Below, in pieces: positions 41,941 through 51,225 of a stretch of DNA of 53,134 bases. The notes beneath the pieces were generated by a model. It was given only the letters and a program-made list of their open reading frames with translations, was not told the origin of the DNA and searched no databases. Numbering within the stretch: the first letter of the stretch is position 1; every line of letters starts with the position of its first letter. A program made the position numbers and the translations under genes. The stretch is from assembly GCF_003046795.1 (NCBI RefSeq), contig NZ_PZKN01000030.1:1-53134 (forward strand), in the 5' to 3' direction. The stretch is from Desulfonatronum sp. SC1 (lineage in GTDB: Bacteria > Desulfobacterota > Desulfovibrionia > Desulfovibrionales > Desulfonatronaceae).

Positions 41941-42885
41941 CTAGAGCCGAACATCGATCAAGGCCCTGTTCCGCAGATTCTCCATATAAACATCATAACG
42001 CTCATCCAGGAGTGGTTCCATTAACGTCTCGCGGATTTGCTCCTCCACATCGGCCAGGGTTTTCAATTCACCTGCTTCCTCTTCCAGCAGCTTGATTACG
42101 GCCGGGCGGTCCTGGATCAGAACAACCGCGGAAACGTCCCCAACGCGCAATGGTTCCACGGCCCCGCGCCAGTTCGGCGACAAGTCTCCCCAAGCGAACA
42201 TTCCCATGTCTCCGCCTTGCTCAGCTCCGGGGCCTCTGGAATATCGCCCAGCGGCTTCGCCAAATGACATATCTCCAGCCTGAATCTCGGCAAGAATCTC
42301 CTCGGCCAGAGTCTGAGAGTCGAACAGAATCAGGCCGAGACGAACCCGACGCTGCTGAGCGAATTCTTCTTTGTTGGCCTCGTAAAAGGACCGAACCTCA
42401 TCCGAAGTGACCACGACCTTGCGGCGGACCATGAAGCCCAGCAGTCGATGTCGAAGCATTTCTTCCCGCAACCGGCGCTCGTACTGCTCCCGGTTAAGCC
42501 CTTGAATGGTCAACTGCTCCTGAAACTGACGCTCGCTCAACCCCGCCCGTTCGCGCAACTGTCGCGCCTGGGTCTGGACCTCCAGGTCCGTCACGGTGAT
42601 TTCCAGGCGCTGGGCCTCCTGGCGCAAAAGAACTTCGTCGATCATTCGATCCAAGAGTTGGCGCTTAGCGTCCAGAAGCATGCGCTTCTCCGCCTCGCCC
42701 AGCTCCTGCCCCTGAAATTGCTCAACGAAAGGCCGAAAACGTTGATTCAGCTCAAACAAGGTGATGACATCGCCGTTGACCACGGCGACGATCCGGTCCA
42801 CCACGTCTCGAGCCGAAGCAGTTCCAGCGGTTGCCGACAGGAAGAAAACAGCACACAGTATCACAATCTCCCAAAAATATCGCAT
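41941..42885 (-). CDS. SurA-like periplasmic chaperone/peptidyl-prolyl isomerase
   Basis: A 314-aa exported protein: signal peptide (MRYFWEIVILCAVFFLSATA), SurA N-terminal chaperone domain (DRIVAVVNGDVITLFELNQR, LLDRMIDEVLLRQEAQRLEI), a single parvulin-type PPIase domain (RRVRLGLILFDS, SRGPGAEQGGDMGMFAWGDL), and a C-terminal helix. E. coli SurA has two PPIase domains; one is common in this group. It assists outer-membrane protein folding. It sits 38 bases after a second parvulin-like gene. Confidence 0.93.
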   Translation of the reverse strand: MRYFWEIVILCAVFFLSATAGTASARDVVDRIVAVVNGDVITLFELNQRFRPFVEQFQGQELGEAEKRMLLDAKRQLLDRMIDEVLLRQEAQRLEITVTDLEVQTQARQLRERAGLSERQFQEQLTIQGLNREQYERRLREEMLRHRLLGFMVRRKVVVTSDEVRSFYEANKEEFAQQRRVRLGLILFDSQTLAEEILAEIQAGDMSFGEAAGRYSRGPGAEQGGDMGMFAWGDLSPNWRGAVEPLRVGDVSAVVLIQDRPAVIKLLEEEAGELKTLADVEEQIRETLMEPLLDERYDVYMENLRNRALIDVRL

Positions 42886-42923
42886 TCCGTTTCTCCACGC
42901 AGAGACTTCAGTTCAGAGTTGGA

Positions 42924-43955
42924 TCATTCCCGTGCCAATAATTGATGGTTGACCTGAATGCTGGCGGACCGCAACGCCTCGGTGAGCCATGCGTCAAAGG
43001 CCTCCCGAAGTTTGCTCTCGAGCAGAATCCGTTCCACCAACGGATAGGCCTGGGCCGGATCGACAATTCGCCCCTCGGTTCGCTCCAGTAAAACCAGAAC
43101 CTGGTATCCGTCCGGGTTGCGCGACAGGATGCTCGTCGCCTGCTTGGGTTCCAAGCCGGACAGCAACGCCTGCCAGTCTCCAGGGATGTTGTCCTCTCTC
43201 AAGGCATAAGCATGCACGTCCACCCTGTCAAAGCGCTGCCCCAGCACGTCAGGATCAGGCTCGGTGGCGGAGAGTTCCAGCACCTTCTCCACCAAGTCCC
43301 GTTCCTGGCCTTGGACCAACAAAAACCGCACCCGGGGTCGCAGGTAAAAGTCGGCGATACGCTCCCGATAATAGGCGTCCACTTCCAGATAATCAATGGA
43401 TATGGAAGGCCGCAGCACCTTCTGGACCAGCTTATTTTGATTCAGTCCGGCCCGGAGCTGCTCCCGCCAGCGATCCAGATGAATATATTCCTCGATCAGC
43501 ATCTGCTCGAAAGCCCCTTCCGGATAGTCGGCACGGACCACCATCTCCGCCGCTTCCATTTCCTCGTCGGTCACGGCCAGGCCGTGATCAGCCAGATAAC
43601 GGGCCACTAAGCGCTGGATCAGAATCTCGGTCAGCACGGCGCCGTACTCTTCCCGCAGACGAGGCAAAGAGTTCACTTGGTGTGTCATGCCCGCCAAGTA
43701 TTTCAGATCATGCACGGCCTCGATTTCAGAGAGGAACACGGCTTCGCCGTTGACCCGTGCCACGACGCCCTGCTCGTCCAACGGCGCGGAGCATCCCAAA
43801 ATCAGGAACAACAGCATGATCATGCCCAAGAAAGCAGCCAGGGAAGCGGCAGAAAAGGCGCCCCGAAATCCAACCAAAGAAGCGGTCGGGAAGACGGGTG
43901 GGACTGAAGCCTGGTAGGCGTTGGGGTGCAAGGAGTATTGACGCATGGAGATCAT
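42924..43955 (-). CDS. Parvulin-like lipoprotein (PrsA/SurA-N type)
   Basis: A 343-aa protein with a membrane signal and lipobox LFLILGCSAP (Cys around residue 55), SurA_N-like segment (VVARVNGEAVFLSEIEAVHD, LTEILIQRLVARYLADHGLA) and a PPIase-like C-terminal region (RPRVRFLLVQGQERDLVEKV, LLSGLEPKQATSILSRN). The long N-terminus before the lipobox suggests the true start may be downstream, e.g. the Met in LGMIMLLFLI. As annotated, the ATG overlaps the mfd stop by four bases. Likely a periplasmic folding factor working with the downstream SurA-like protein. Confidence 0.85.
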   Translation of the reverse strand: MISMRQYSLHPNAYQASVPPVFPTASLVGFRGAFSAASLAAFLGMIMLLFLILGCSAPLDEQGVVARVNGEAVFLSEIEAVHDLKYLAGMTHQVNSLPRLREEYGAVLTEILIQRLVARYLADHGLAVTDEEMEAAEMVVRADYPEGAFEQMLIEEYIHLDRWREQLRAGLNQNKLVQKVLRPSISIDYLEVDAYYRERIADFYLRPRVRFLLVQGQERDLVEKVLELSATEPDPDVLGQRFDRVDVHAYALREDNIPGDWQALLSGLEPKQATSILSRNPDGYQVLVLLERTEGRIVDPAQAYPLVERILLESKLREAFDAWLTEALRSASIQVNHQLLARE

Positions 43956-46900
43956 GACGAAGCGGGACGCGACGGCGTCAGCTCGGAAAGCAAGGTCGTG
44001 GCTTGTTGCAAATGCCTATAGTTAGCCGCCTTGTCCGCAAAGCGCAACTCCACCCGATTGGGCGGGAGCAGCCGTGCCTGGTCCTGGTGTTGAAGAACCC
44101 AGGGAACGATGGCATCCAGGACGGCCAAGTCCAACCCACCTGAATCGCCGGGCTCGTCCTTTCTCCCATTGGTCCCATCCGGCCAAGCCACGACCACCTT
44201 GCCCGGCAGCAGGTCGGCCTTGACCGCTTTCAGGGAGGACAACAACCGTTTCAGCCGGACGACCTCCAAAAAGGTTCGCAGTTCCTCGGGAAAACTCCCG
44301 AATCGGTCCTTGACCTCCCCCTCGATCTCCAAAGCCGCCTGGTTCGTGCCCGCCGAAGATAAGGCCTTGTAGAAATGCAGCCGGTCCCGGGCTTCTGGAA
44401 TATAGCCCTCTGGAATATGCGCCGGATACAGGACGTTCATCTCGGTTTGCGCATCCTCCCGGGGAGCTTCGCCCTTGAGACGTCGGACTTCGTTCTCCAG
44501 CATCTCCAAAAACAACTCCAGCCCAACCTTGGAAATGGTCCCTGACTGGGTCTCGCCCAGGATGTTCCCGGCCCCGCGCAGCCGCAGGTCTTCCATGGCC
44601 ACGAAAAAGCCCGCGCCCAGATAATCCATGTCCAGGATGACCTGCAGCCGCTTGCGGGTGGATTCCGGCAGGCCGTTCAGGTTATTCACCACGAAATAGG
44701 CGGAGGCTTGGCGCTCGCTTCGGCCCACTCGCCCCCGCAACTGATAGAGCTGTCCCAGCCCAAACATCTGAGCTTGGTCCACGATCAATGTGTTGGCCCG
44801 GGGAAAGTCCAGGCCGGACTCGATGATCGCGGTGCAGACCAGGATGTCCAGCTCGCCGTGCCAGAATTTATGCATGGCCTCCTCCAACATGGTCGCGCTC
44901 ATCTGACCGTGGGCCATGCCGATTCGGGCCTCCGGGGCCAAGGAACGCACGTATTCCACCACCTGCTCCAGCCCCTGGACCCGGTTGTGCACCCAGAACG
45001 CCTGGCCGCCGCGTTCCAGTTCCTGGGCCAGAGCCCGGCGGAGCATTCCGGCGTCGCGTTCCAGAAGAAAGGTCTGCACCGGTTTGCGGTCCACGGGCGG
45101 GGTCTCGATGACACTCAGAGAGCGGATTCCGGAAAGAGAAAGCTGGAGGGTCCGGGGGATGGGCGTGGCCGTGAGGGTCAGCACGTCCACGTTCTTCCGC
45201 AGTTTCTTGAGCTTTTCCTTGTGCTTGACCCCGAAACGCTGTTCCTCGTCCAGGATCAGCAGGCCCAGGTTGGGCAGGTGCACGTCGTCGGAGATCAGCC
45301 GATGGGTGCCGATGAGAATGTCCACTCGGCCCCGGGCCGCTGCCTCCAGAACCTGCTTCTGGCGGACCTTGGGCACGAAGCGGCTGAGCATGGCCACCTG
45401 GACCGGAAAGTGTTCCATGCGCATCCGGAAATTCTGGTAGTGCTGCTCGGCCAGGACCGTGGTCGGGCAGAGCAGGGCCACCTGCTTGCCGTCCATCACC
45501 GCCCGGAAGGCCGAGCGCATGGCCACCTCGGTCTTGCCGAAGCCCACGTCCCCGCAGACCAGACGGTCCATCGGCTGAGGCAAATCCATGTCCGCAAGTA
45601 CGTCGTCGATGGCCCGGGACTGGTCCGGAGTCTCCTCGTACCCAAAAGAAGCCTCGAAATCCCGGTACATCTCGTTCATCGGACTGTAGGCGTAGCCCTT
45701 GGCGACCCGACGATAGGCATAGATTTCCACCAGATCCTGAGCGATCTTTTCAATGGCCTTACGCGCCCGTTCCTTGGTCTTGGACCACTGCGCCCCGCCC
45801 AGCCGGTCCAGACTCGGGGACGCGCTCTCGGGCCCCTTGTAGCGCTGGACCAGGTTCAGGCGGTCCACGGGCAAATACAGCTTGTCCTCCCCAGCATATT
45901 CAATCAGCAGATAATCGTTGGCCGCGTCCCCGATCCGCACCCGGTGCAGCCCGTCGAAGCGGCCCAGGCCGTAATCCCGGTGCACCAGCAGATCCCCGGC
46001 GGACAATTCGTCAAAGGAGTCCAGCCCGGCAAAGCCCTTTTTATGGGCCTGGCGGGCCGGGCCTTTCTTTTCGTCGGGCTGAAGTACGTCCTCGGCCAAA
46101 AGCAACAGGCCGTTCCATTCCAGATCCAGTCCCTTGCGCAGGGAGGAGCGAACCAGGGCTACCCCCTGCCCTCGGGGATCGAAGGATTCACCAAAGGAGA
46201 TACCTTCTTCGGCCAACCGCGTGCCGAACCGGTTCCTGGAATGATCCGAATGAAATGCGATCAGCACCTGGGGCCGCTCATCTTGCCACGTGCGCAGGGC
46301 CTGCATCAGCGTGCTCCAAGGACGTTGCCGGGCCTCGGGACGCCAGAACAGTTCCTGGAACGAGCCGAAAGTCTTTTCCGGCAGATCGACGCCCTGGCGA
46401 TCCACACCGATGAGCAAGTCCTCGAAAACCATCTGGGGCTGGTTGTGCCACGCCAGTCTGGCCGAGGAAGCGGGTTGGATCACACTGGACCGCAGCCAGC
46501 GGACCTCGGCTTCGCAGTCGTTTTCCCGTGCCGTCTCCTCAAGAAACGCCTGCCAGGCCCACTCGCCCTCTTCCAGTCGCGGCCGCAGTTGGGACGACCC
46601 GGAAAGCAGAAACGTGGTATTCTCGGGTATCCATTGGTTCAGGGTCGAAAACCGCTCGTAGTACACCCCCGGCGCCATCCGCCCGTCGCCGCGCTCCAAA
46701 GCCCGCAGCAAGGCCCCGTGGCCACGGTCCGAGACCTCGCCGGTGGCGTCGAAGCGCTGCCAGCAAGCCTGGGCTCGGGACATGGACTCCGGGCTCAGCA
46801 GAGCCGGGGCCACCGGCAGGATGATCGCGTCCGGAACATCCTCCATGGAGCGCTGGCGCAAGGGTTCGAACAGGCGCATGCTCTCCAGGTGCTCACCGAA

Positions 46901-47473
46901 AAACTCCATCCGCAACGGAATCTCGAAGCCCGGCGGAAACACGTCCAGGATGTCGCCGCGTCGGGCGATCTCGCCAACGGCGCCAACCATGGACGACCGG
47001 CGGTAGCCCCAGGAAATCAGTTGTTCCAGGATCAGGTCCGGAGAGATTTCCTCGCCCACGCTCAGGTGCAGAAACGCGTTCTCCACCTCCTCCCGGGGCG
47101 GCCATTTGGACAAAAAATTCTCCACGCTCAGCACCAGGCCAAAGGGACGCACCGCGCCGTGCAGCGCGAAGAGGGTCAACCATCGCCTGCTCCAAGCGCC
47201 GGGGTCCGCGTGCAACGGGTCCTCGGGCGGATAGGCGGGCAGGGAGAACCAACGCCGCTTCCAGAACAGGTCCTGCTCGTCCCGGGAAAACAATCGGACC
47301 AGGGCCTCCATTTCCGGAACCTGCTTGGCCTCCGGCACCACCAACACAACGTTTTGCCCTTTGGCCAACAAAGACTCGGCCAGGTAGGCCTGGGTCGCCG
47401 GACCGCTTTTGTGCACGTACAGCGCATCCTTCCGCCCTCGTAAAAACTCTTGAACGTCCTTGGTCAAATACAC
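43952..47473 (-). CDS. mfd: Transcription-repair coupling factor
   Basis: A 1173-aa SF2 translocase that removes stalled RNA polymerase and recruits UvrA. The N-terminal UvrB-like part is followed by the RNA polymerase interaction domain (LSAGDLLVHRDYGLGRFDGL), the helicase core with Walker A CGDVGFGKTEVAMR, LILDEEQRFGVKHKEKL, TLTATPIPRTLQLSL, QLRGRVGRSERQASAYF, and the C-terminal TRCF domain. The first codon is GTG at 47473 with AGAGGTG upstream. It heads the conserved mfd-PPIase-SurA run. Confidence 0.97.
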   Translation of the reverse strand: MYLTKDVQEFLRGRKDALYVHKSGPATQAYLAESLLAKGQNVVLVVPEAKQVPEMEALVRLFSRDEQDLFWKRRWFSLPAYPPEDPLHADPGAWSRRWLTLFALHGAVRPFGLVLSVENFLSKWPPREEVENAFLHLSVGEEISPDLILEQLISWGYRRSSMVGAVGEIARRGDILDVFPPGFEIPLRMEFFGEHLESMRLFEPLRQRSMEDVPDAIILPVAPALLSPESMSRAQACWQRFDATGEVSDRGHGALLRALERGDGRMAPGVYYERFSTLNQWIPENTTFLLSGSSQLRPRLEEGEWAWQAFLEETARENDCEAEVRWLRSSVIQPASSARLAWHNQPQMVFEDLLIGVDRQGVDLPEKTFGSFQELFWRPEARQRPWSTLMQALRTWQDERPQVLIAFHSDHSRNRFGTRLAEEGISFGESFDPRGQGVALVRSSLRKGLDLEWNGLLLLAEDVLQPDEKKGPARQAHKKGFAGLDSFDELSAGDLLVHRDYGLGRFDGLHRVRIGDAANDYLLIEYAGEDKLYLPVDRLNLVQRYKGPESASPSLDRLGGAQWSKTKERARKAIEKIAQDLVEIYAYRRVAKGYAYSPMNEMYRDFEASFGYEETPDQSRAIDDVLADMDLPQPMDRLVCGDVGFGKTEVAMRSAFRAVMDGKQVALLCPTTVLAEQHYQNFRMRMEHFPVQVAMLSRFVPKVRQKQVLEAAARGRVDILIGTHRLISDDVHLPNLGLLILDEEQRFGVKHKEKLKKLRKNVDVLTLTATPIPRTLQLSLSGIRSLSVIETPPVDRKPVQTFLLERDAGMLRRALAQELERGGQAFWVHNRVQGLEQVVEYVRSLAPEARIGMAHGQMSATMLEEAMHKFWHGELDILVCTAIIESGLDFPRANTLIVDQAQMFGLGQLYQLRGRVGRSERQASAYFVVNNLNGLPESTRKRLQVILDMDYLGAGFFVAMEDLRLRGAGNILGETQSGTISKVGLELFLEMLENEVRRLKGEAPREDAQTEMNVLYPAHIPEGYIPEARDRLHFYKALSSAGTNQAALEIEGEVKDRFGSFPEELRTFLEVVRLKRLLSSLKAVKADLLPGKVVVAWPDGTNGRKDEPGDSGGLDLAVLDAIVPWVLQHQDQARLLPPNRVELRFADKAANYRHLQQATTLLSELTPSRPASS

Positions 47474-47875
47474 GAACCGTCACCTCTATTGTTCATCGTC
47501 GAAAGCACTTTCTTTCCAAAACATTGCCCATCATTTCTGGAGAAATCTCTTCTTGGCGGGTATCTACTTTGCACATTTTGTGTCTGCTCTTACTCCGGCA
47601 ATCGAAATCGGGGTCGGAATCGGGATCGGAACAGAAAAAAATAAGAACACACCCCAGCGTTTTCGATCCCGATTCCGATTCCGACTCCGACCCCGGCAAT
47701 GGCATTACTCTGTGCTGAACAGTTACCTTGGCTCGCTTTGCGCCCTGAGCGAAGCGAGCGGTTCCCAAAAATTTCCCGGTTGCAAAAATCTCCCAGTTCA
47801 TTACAACTGCGCCCTGTCGCGATCCGGGAGCGTCGCCGCGCGCCCAGCAAAACCCATCGGAGGTCATCCAGCAGC
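47474..47875. other. 402-bp spacer with hairpin repeats
   Basis: No gene is supported. It contains the GATTCC-type hairpin (47598-47700) and a second small hairpin GCTCGCTTTGC / GCGAAGCGAGC near 47732-47761. It should hold the mfd promoter (minus) and that of the small gene at 47876 (plus), neither identified. Confidence 0.55.
47598..47700. repeat. GATTCC-type hairpin repeat
   Basis: The left arm CGGCAATCGAAATCGGGGTC then GGAATCGGGATCGGAA is complementary to the right arm TTCGATCCCGATTCCGATTC then CGACTCCGACCCCGGCAATG, with an AT-rich centre (AACAGAAAAAAATAAGAAC). Arms consist of degenerate hexamers. It is homologous to 22862-23040 and, more distantly, to the flanks of the 32408-32511 array. 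Confidence 0.75.
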
Positions 47876-48133
47876 ATGGCTTATTACCACGAACATTCCG
47901 CCGTATCTGTCTCCCTGGACGAACACGTCAAGATGCTCGGCGATGAGGATCTTTTGGATTTTTGGGAAGAAAGCCAATTCATGGAAGGTTTTTTTCACGA
48001 GCACGACATCTACCCGGAACTGCCGGTGGAGAATTATGAACGGCTCATTTTGCAGGAACTGCAGCTACGCTTCTGCCAGCGAGGCCAACCCTTCGCCACC
48101 CATCCACGAATCGAAACGCCCTGCCCATTCTGA
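47876..48133 (+). CDS. Unknown small acidic protein
   Basis: I do not recognise this 85-aa protein. It is acidic and probably helical (SVSLDEHVKMLGDEDLLDFW, EESQFMEGFF, then ELPVENYERLILQELQLRFC) with several His and aromatic residues and two Cys, one at the very end (TPCPF). No signal or membrane segment. ATG 47876 has CGGAGGT 12 bases upstream; the frame to 47699 runs through the repeat spacer and was rejected. Confidence 0.6.
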   Translation: MAYYHEHSAVSVSLDEHVKMLGDEDLLDFWEESQFMEGFFHEHDIYPELPVENYERLILQELQLRFCQRGQPFATHPRIETPCPF

Positions 48134-48191
48134 ATCCGCCTTAATTGCCCACTCCGGGTTTGCCTTGCCCGGTGCACTCATCCTCAATGAA

Positions 48192-48249
48192 ACGGCACGC
48201 AACGTAGTAGGGGCACGGCGCGCCGTGCCCCTACGTTGGCGTGCCGTGC
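48192..48249. repeat. Long palindrome GTAGGGGCACGGCG / CGCCGTGCCCCTAC
   Basis: A perfect 28-base palindrome (48207-48234) lies inside wider inverted arms GGCACGCAACGTAG and TACGTTGGCGTGCC. It sits between the small gene and the end of ugd. A partial copy is at 5108-5134 at the stop codon of the P1B-6 ATPase. It could act as a bidirectional terminator but lacks T-runs. Confidence 0.85.
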
Positions 48250-48265
48250 TTCCATCAGCATAGCA

Positions 48266-49618
48266 CTACGACACCGCCCTGCCTGCCAAGTGCCCCCGTC
48301 CGATGCAGACGTACTCCAGATCGAAGCGCTTCAGAAATTCCGGATCATACAGATTCCGGCCGTCGAAAATAATCGCCTCGGTCAGGTTTTTGCGAATCCG
48401 CTGAAAATCCGGATTGCGGAACTGGTTCCACTCAGTGGCCACGGCCAACACGTCCGCGCCGTCCAGCACTTCGTACTGGTTGGCATGAAAGGATACCAGC
48501 GGATTGTCCGCCAAGGCCTCGCGAGCCTTTTCCCCCGCCGCCGGATCAAAGGCCCGGACCCGCATCCCGGCCGAGGTCAATTCCGCAATCAGTTCCAGGG
48601 CCGGGGCCTCGCGGATGTCGTCCGTGTTCGGCTTGAAGGCCACGCCCCACAAGGCCAGGGTCTTGTCCCGCACCCCGCCTTGCTGAGCGAAGTAAGCGGA
48701 AATCTTGTCCACCAAGCTCCGCTTCTGACGCATGTTCAACCCGTCCACGGCCTTGAGCACCCCGGGTTCGTAGCCACTGCTAGCGGCCGTGTCGATCAGG
48801 GCGCGGACGTCCTTGGGAAAGCAGGAGCCGCCGTACCCCAGGCCCGGGTAGATGAAGTGCCGACCAATGCGCGAATCCGAACCGATGCCCATGCGTACGT
48901 CGTTGACGTCCGCGCCGACCCGTTCGCAGATATTGGCGATTTCGTTGATGAACGAAATCTTGGTGGCCAGCATGCAGTTGGCAGCGTACTTGGTCATCTC
49001 CGAACTACGCACGCCCATGATGATCAGCTTTTCCCGGCTGCGAGCGAACGGCGCGTACAGGGCCTTGAGCAGTTCGCCCACCCGGACGTTGTCCGTGCCC
49101 ACCACCACCCGATCCGGTTTCATGAAATCGTTGACCGCGTCGCCTTCCTTGAGGAATTCCGGATTGGAGACCACGTCGAACTCGATGCTCACCCCGCGGG
49201 CCTGCTGTTCTTCCAGGATCAGCGCCCGCACCTGATCGGCCGTGCCCACCGGGACCGTGGATTTGTTCACCACGACCTTGTACTCCTTCATGAGCTTGCC
49301 CACGTCTCGGGCCACCTGGTGGACGAAACGCAGGTCGCAACTGCCATCGGGCCGGGAAGGGGTCCCCACGCAGATCATCACGAACAAGGCCGAATCCAGA
49401 CCATCCGTCAGTTCCGTGGTGAAGCGCAACCGGCCCTGCTCCGTGTTCCGCTGCACGATCTCTTCCAACCCCGGCTCGAAGATATGGATTTTGCCCTGAG
49501 TCAGATTTTTGACGATCTCCGGGTTCACGTCCACGCAAACCACGTTGTTGCCCATTTCCGCGAAACAAGCCGCGGTCACCAACCCCACGTATCCCGTACC
49601 GACAATACATAAATTCAT
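48266..49618 (-). CDS. ugd: UDP-glucose 6-dehydrogenase
   Basis: A 450-aa cytoplasmic enzyme oxidising UDP-glucose to UDP-glucuronate with 2 NAD+. N-terminal NAD loop CIVGTGYVGLVTAACFAEMG, NKSTVPVGTADQVR, NPEFLKEGDAVNDFMKPDR, and the catalytic YGGSCFPKDVRAL (thioester Cys). C-terminal ALWGVAFKPNTDDIREAP is typical. The ATG has GAAGGAGATC upstream. It supplies UDP-sugar for surface polysaccharide; the nearest sugar genes are at 33985-36110 and 51873. Confidence 0.96.
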   Translation of the reverse strand: MNLCIVGTGYVGLVTAACFAEMGNNVVCVDVNPEIVKNLTQGKIHIFEPGLEEIVQRNTEQGRLRFTTELTDGLDSALFVMICVGTPSRPDGSCDLRFVHQVARDVGKLMKEYKVVVNKSTVPVGTADQVRALILEEQQARGVSIEFDVVSNPEFLKEGDAVNDFMKPDRVVVGTDNVRVGELLKALYAPFARSREKLIIMGVRSSEMTKYAANCMLATKISFINEIANICERVGADVNDVRMGIGSDSRIGRHFIYPGLGYGGSCFPKDVRALIDTAASSGYEPGVLKAVDGLNMRQKRSLVDKISAYFAQQGGVRDKTLALWGVAFKPNTDDIREAPALELIAELTSAGMRVRAFDPAAGEKAREALADNPLVSFHANQYEVLDGADVLAVATEWNQFRNPDFQRIRKNLTEAIIFDGRNLYDPEFLKRFDLEYVCIGRGHLAGRAVS

Positions 49619-49927
49619 GACGAATTGATCTCCTTCACAAAAGTGTTGTTCCTTGCATCCATGGCAATCGCGCCAAAGGCGACGCTTTCTTACCGCCCCC
49701 GCATACCGGGCACAACCCCCAGGAATCGAGGTCGTTCGGGCTTGGGTTCGAACCGCGGAATATTTTCCTGGTAATTTGAGAGCTTGGTCGTATTACCCCG
49801 CCGCTCGATCCACCGACGCTTGATATTCACCATTCATCGATGGTAGCCCAATTATAGAACGCCGAGCAACAACAGAGCTCCGAACTTCCAATACGCCTGA
49901 AGCCCTTACCTAACCTGGAGATCGCTT
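49619..49927. other. 309-bp divergent spacer between ugd and the dehydrogenase gene
   Basis: No gene seen. It carries the ribosome sites of both flanking genes and a GGGTTCGAACC palindrome at about 49743-49753 that resembles a tRNA T-loop but has no surrounding cloverleaf. Promoters for both genes should lie here; none could be assigned. Confidence 0.5.
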
Positions 49928-50902
49928 ATGAACATCGTCGTGCTGGACGGTAAGACCATCAATCCCGGCGATAATCCCTGGACGCCCCTGGAAACCTTGG
50001 GCGCATTGACGGTCCATGACCGCACCGCTGCAAAAGACATCCTGCCCCGGGCCCTGTCCGCGGACATCCTCCTGACCAACAAGACCCCGCTACGGGCGGA
50101 CACCCTGGCCAAGCTGGACAAGCTGCGATTCATCGCCGTGATGGCCACGGGCTACGACGTGGTGGACCTGGACGCCGCTTCTAGACGCGGTATTCCCGTC
50201 TCCAACGTGCCCAGCTACGCCGCCCAATCCGTGGCTCAGTTCGTCCTGGCCCTGATCCTGGAACACTGCCACCAGGTGGCCCTGCACGACCGGGAGGTCA
50301 GAGCCGGCGAATGGACCAAGGCCAGGGACTTCTGCTTTTGGAAGACCCCGCAGATCGAACTCTCCGGCCTGATAATGGGCATCATCGGCTTTGGCCGCAC
50401 CGGACGCCTGGTGGCCGAACTGGCCCACACCCTGGGCATGGACATCCAGGTCTACACCCCTCGGATCAGGGAAACACCTTCTTACAAGCCTTTTGCCTGG
50501 AAGGCCTTGGAGGACGTGTTCGCGGAAGCGGACGTGATCAGCTTGCATTGCCCCCTGAAGCCAGACAACGTCGGCTTTGTTGACAAAACCTTGCTGGCCC
50601 GAATGAAAAAATCGGCATTTTTCATCAACACCTCCCGAGGCGCTCTGGTCAGCGAGTCCGACCTGGCCGAAGCCCTGAACAGCGGAGCCCTGGCCGGAGC
50701 CGCGGTGGACGTGGTCTCCGAGGAGCCCATCCGCCCGGACAACCCGCTGCTCTCCGCCAAAAACTGCCTCATCACCCCGCACATGGCCTGGGCCAGCCTG
50801 AGTTCCCGCAAACGCCTCCTGGAAGCCACGGTGGAAAACATCAAGGCCTTTCTGTCAGGTCGGCCCACCAACGTGGTCAATCAGCCCGTTTCATCGGAGT
50901 AA
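49928..50902 (+). CDS. D-2-hydroxyacid dehydrogenase (glycerate dehydrogenase type)
   Basis: A 324-aa NAD(P)-dependent oxidoreductase. NAD loop GIIGFGRTGRLVAELAHTLG, substrate-binding MATGYDVVDLDAASRRGIPV, and the catalytic set INTSRGALVSESDLAEAL (Arg), VVSEEPIRPDNPLL (Glu), LITPHMAWAS (His). It is most like HprA glycerate/hydroxypyruvate dehydrogenases. The ATG has CTGGAGATC upstream. It lies 56 bases before the glutaredoxin gene and may be cotranscribed. Confidence 0.9.
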   Translation: MNIVVLDGKTINPGDNPWTPLETLGALTVHDRTAAKDILPRALSADILLTNKTPLRADTLAKLDKLRFIAVMATGYDVVDLDAASRRGIPVSNVPSYAAQSVAQFVLALILEHCHQVALHDREVRAGEWTKARDFCFWKTPQIELSGLIMGIIGFGRTGRLVAELAHTLGMDIQVYTPRIRETPSYKPFAWKALEDVFAEADVISLHCPLKPDNVGFVDKTLLARMKKSAFFINTSRGALVSESDLAEALNSGALAGAAVDVVSEEPIRPDNPLLSAKNCLITPHMAWASLSSRKRLLEATVENIKAFLSGRPTNVVNQPVSSE

Positions 50903-50958
50903 AGCCCCAGCCCAGCCATTGTCTGACGTTAAAACGACCTCAACAAGGAGCCTCCCTC

Positions 50959-51225
50959 ATGTCCGACCCCATTCGCGTCTACGCCCTGAGTACCTGCATC
51001 CACTGCAAACGCGCCAAGGAATTTTTGGACCAGTGCGGCGTGGAATACACCCCGGTCCATCTGGACTGGATGACCGGCCAGGAACGCACCGACGCCCTGA
51101 CGGAAATGAAACAACACAACCCGGCCCAGAGTTTCCCGACCATCCTCATCGGCGACACGGTGATCGTCGGCTTCAAGAAGGAAGAAATCGAAAAAGCCCT
51201 GGGCAGGGAGCCCTCCGCGTCATGA
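50959..51225 (+). CDS. Glutaredoxin-family protein
   Basis: An 88-aa thioredoxin-fold protein with active site ALSTCIHCKRAKEF (CIHC) and cis-Pro loop SFPTILIGDTVIVGFKKEEIE. The ATG has AAGGAGCCTC upstream. Its last bases overlap the ATG of the FTR gene (ATGA), so the two are translationally coupled. This suggests the glutaredoxin is reduced by the FTR catalytic subunit rather than by glutathione. Confidence 0.93.
   Translation: MSDPIRVYALSTCIHCKRAKEFLDQCGVEYTPVHLDWMTGQERTDALTEMKQHNPAQSFPTILIGDTVIVGFKKEEIEKALGREPSAS

Noticed and set aside
44708-47443. 911-codon plus-strand frame opposite mfd
   Set aside because: Antisense shadow; the minus strand has complete Mfd motifs.
49735-49760. tRNA-like T-loop sequence GGGTTCGAACC
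   Set aside because: No acceptor, D or anticodon stems can be drawn around it on either strand; it is only a short palindrome.
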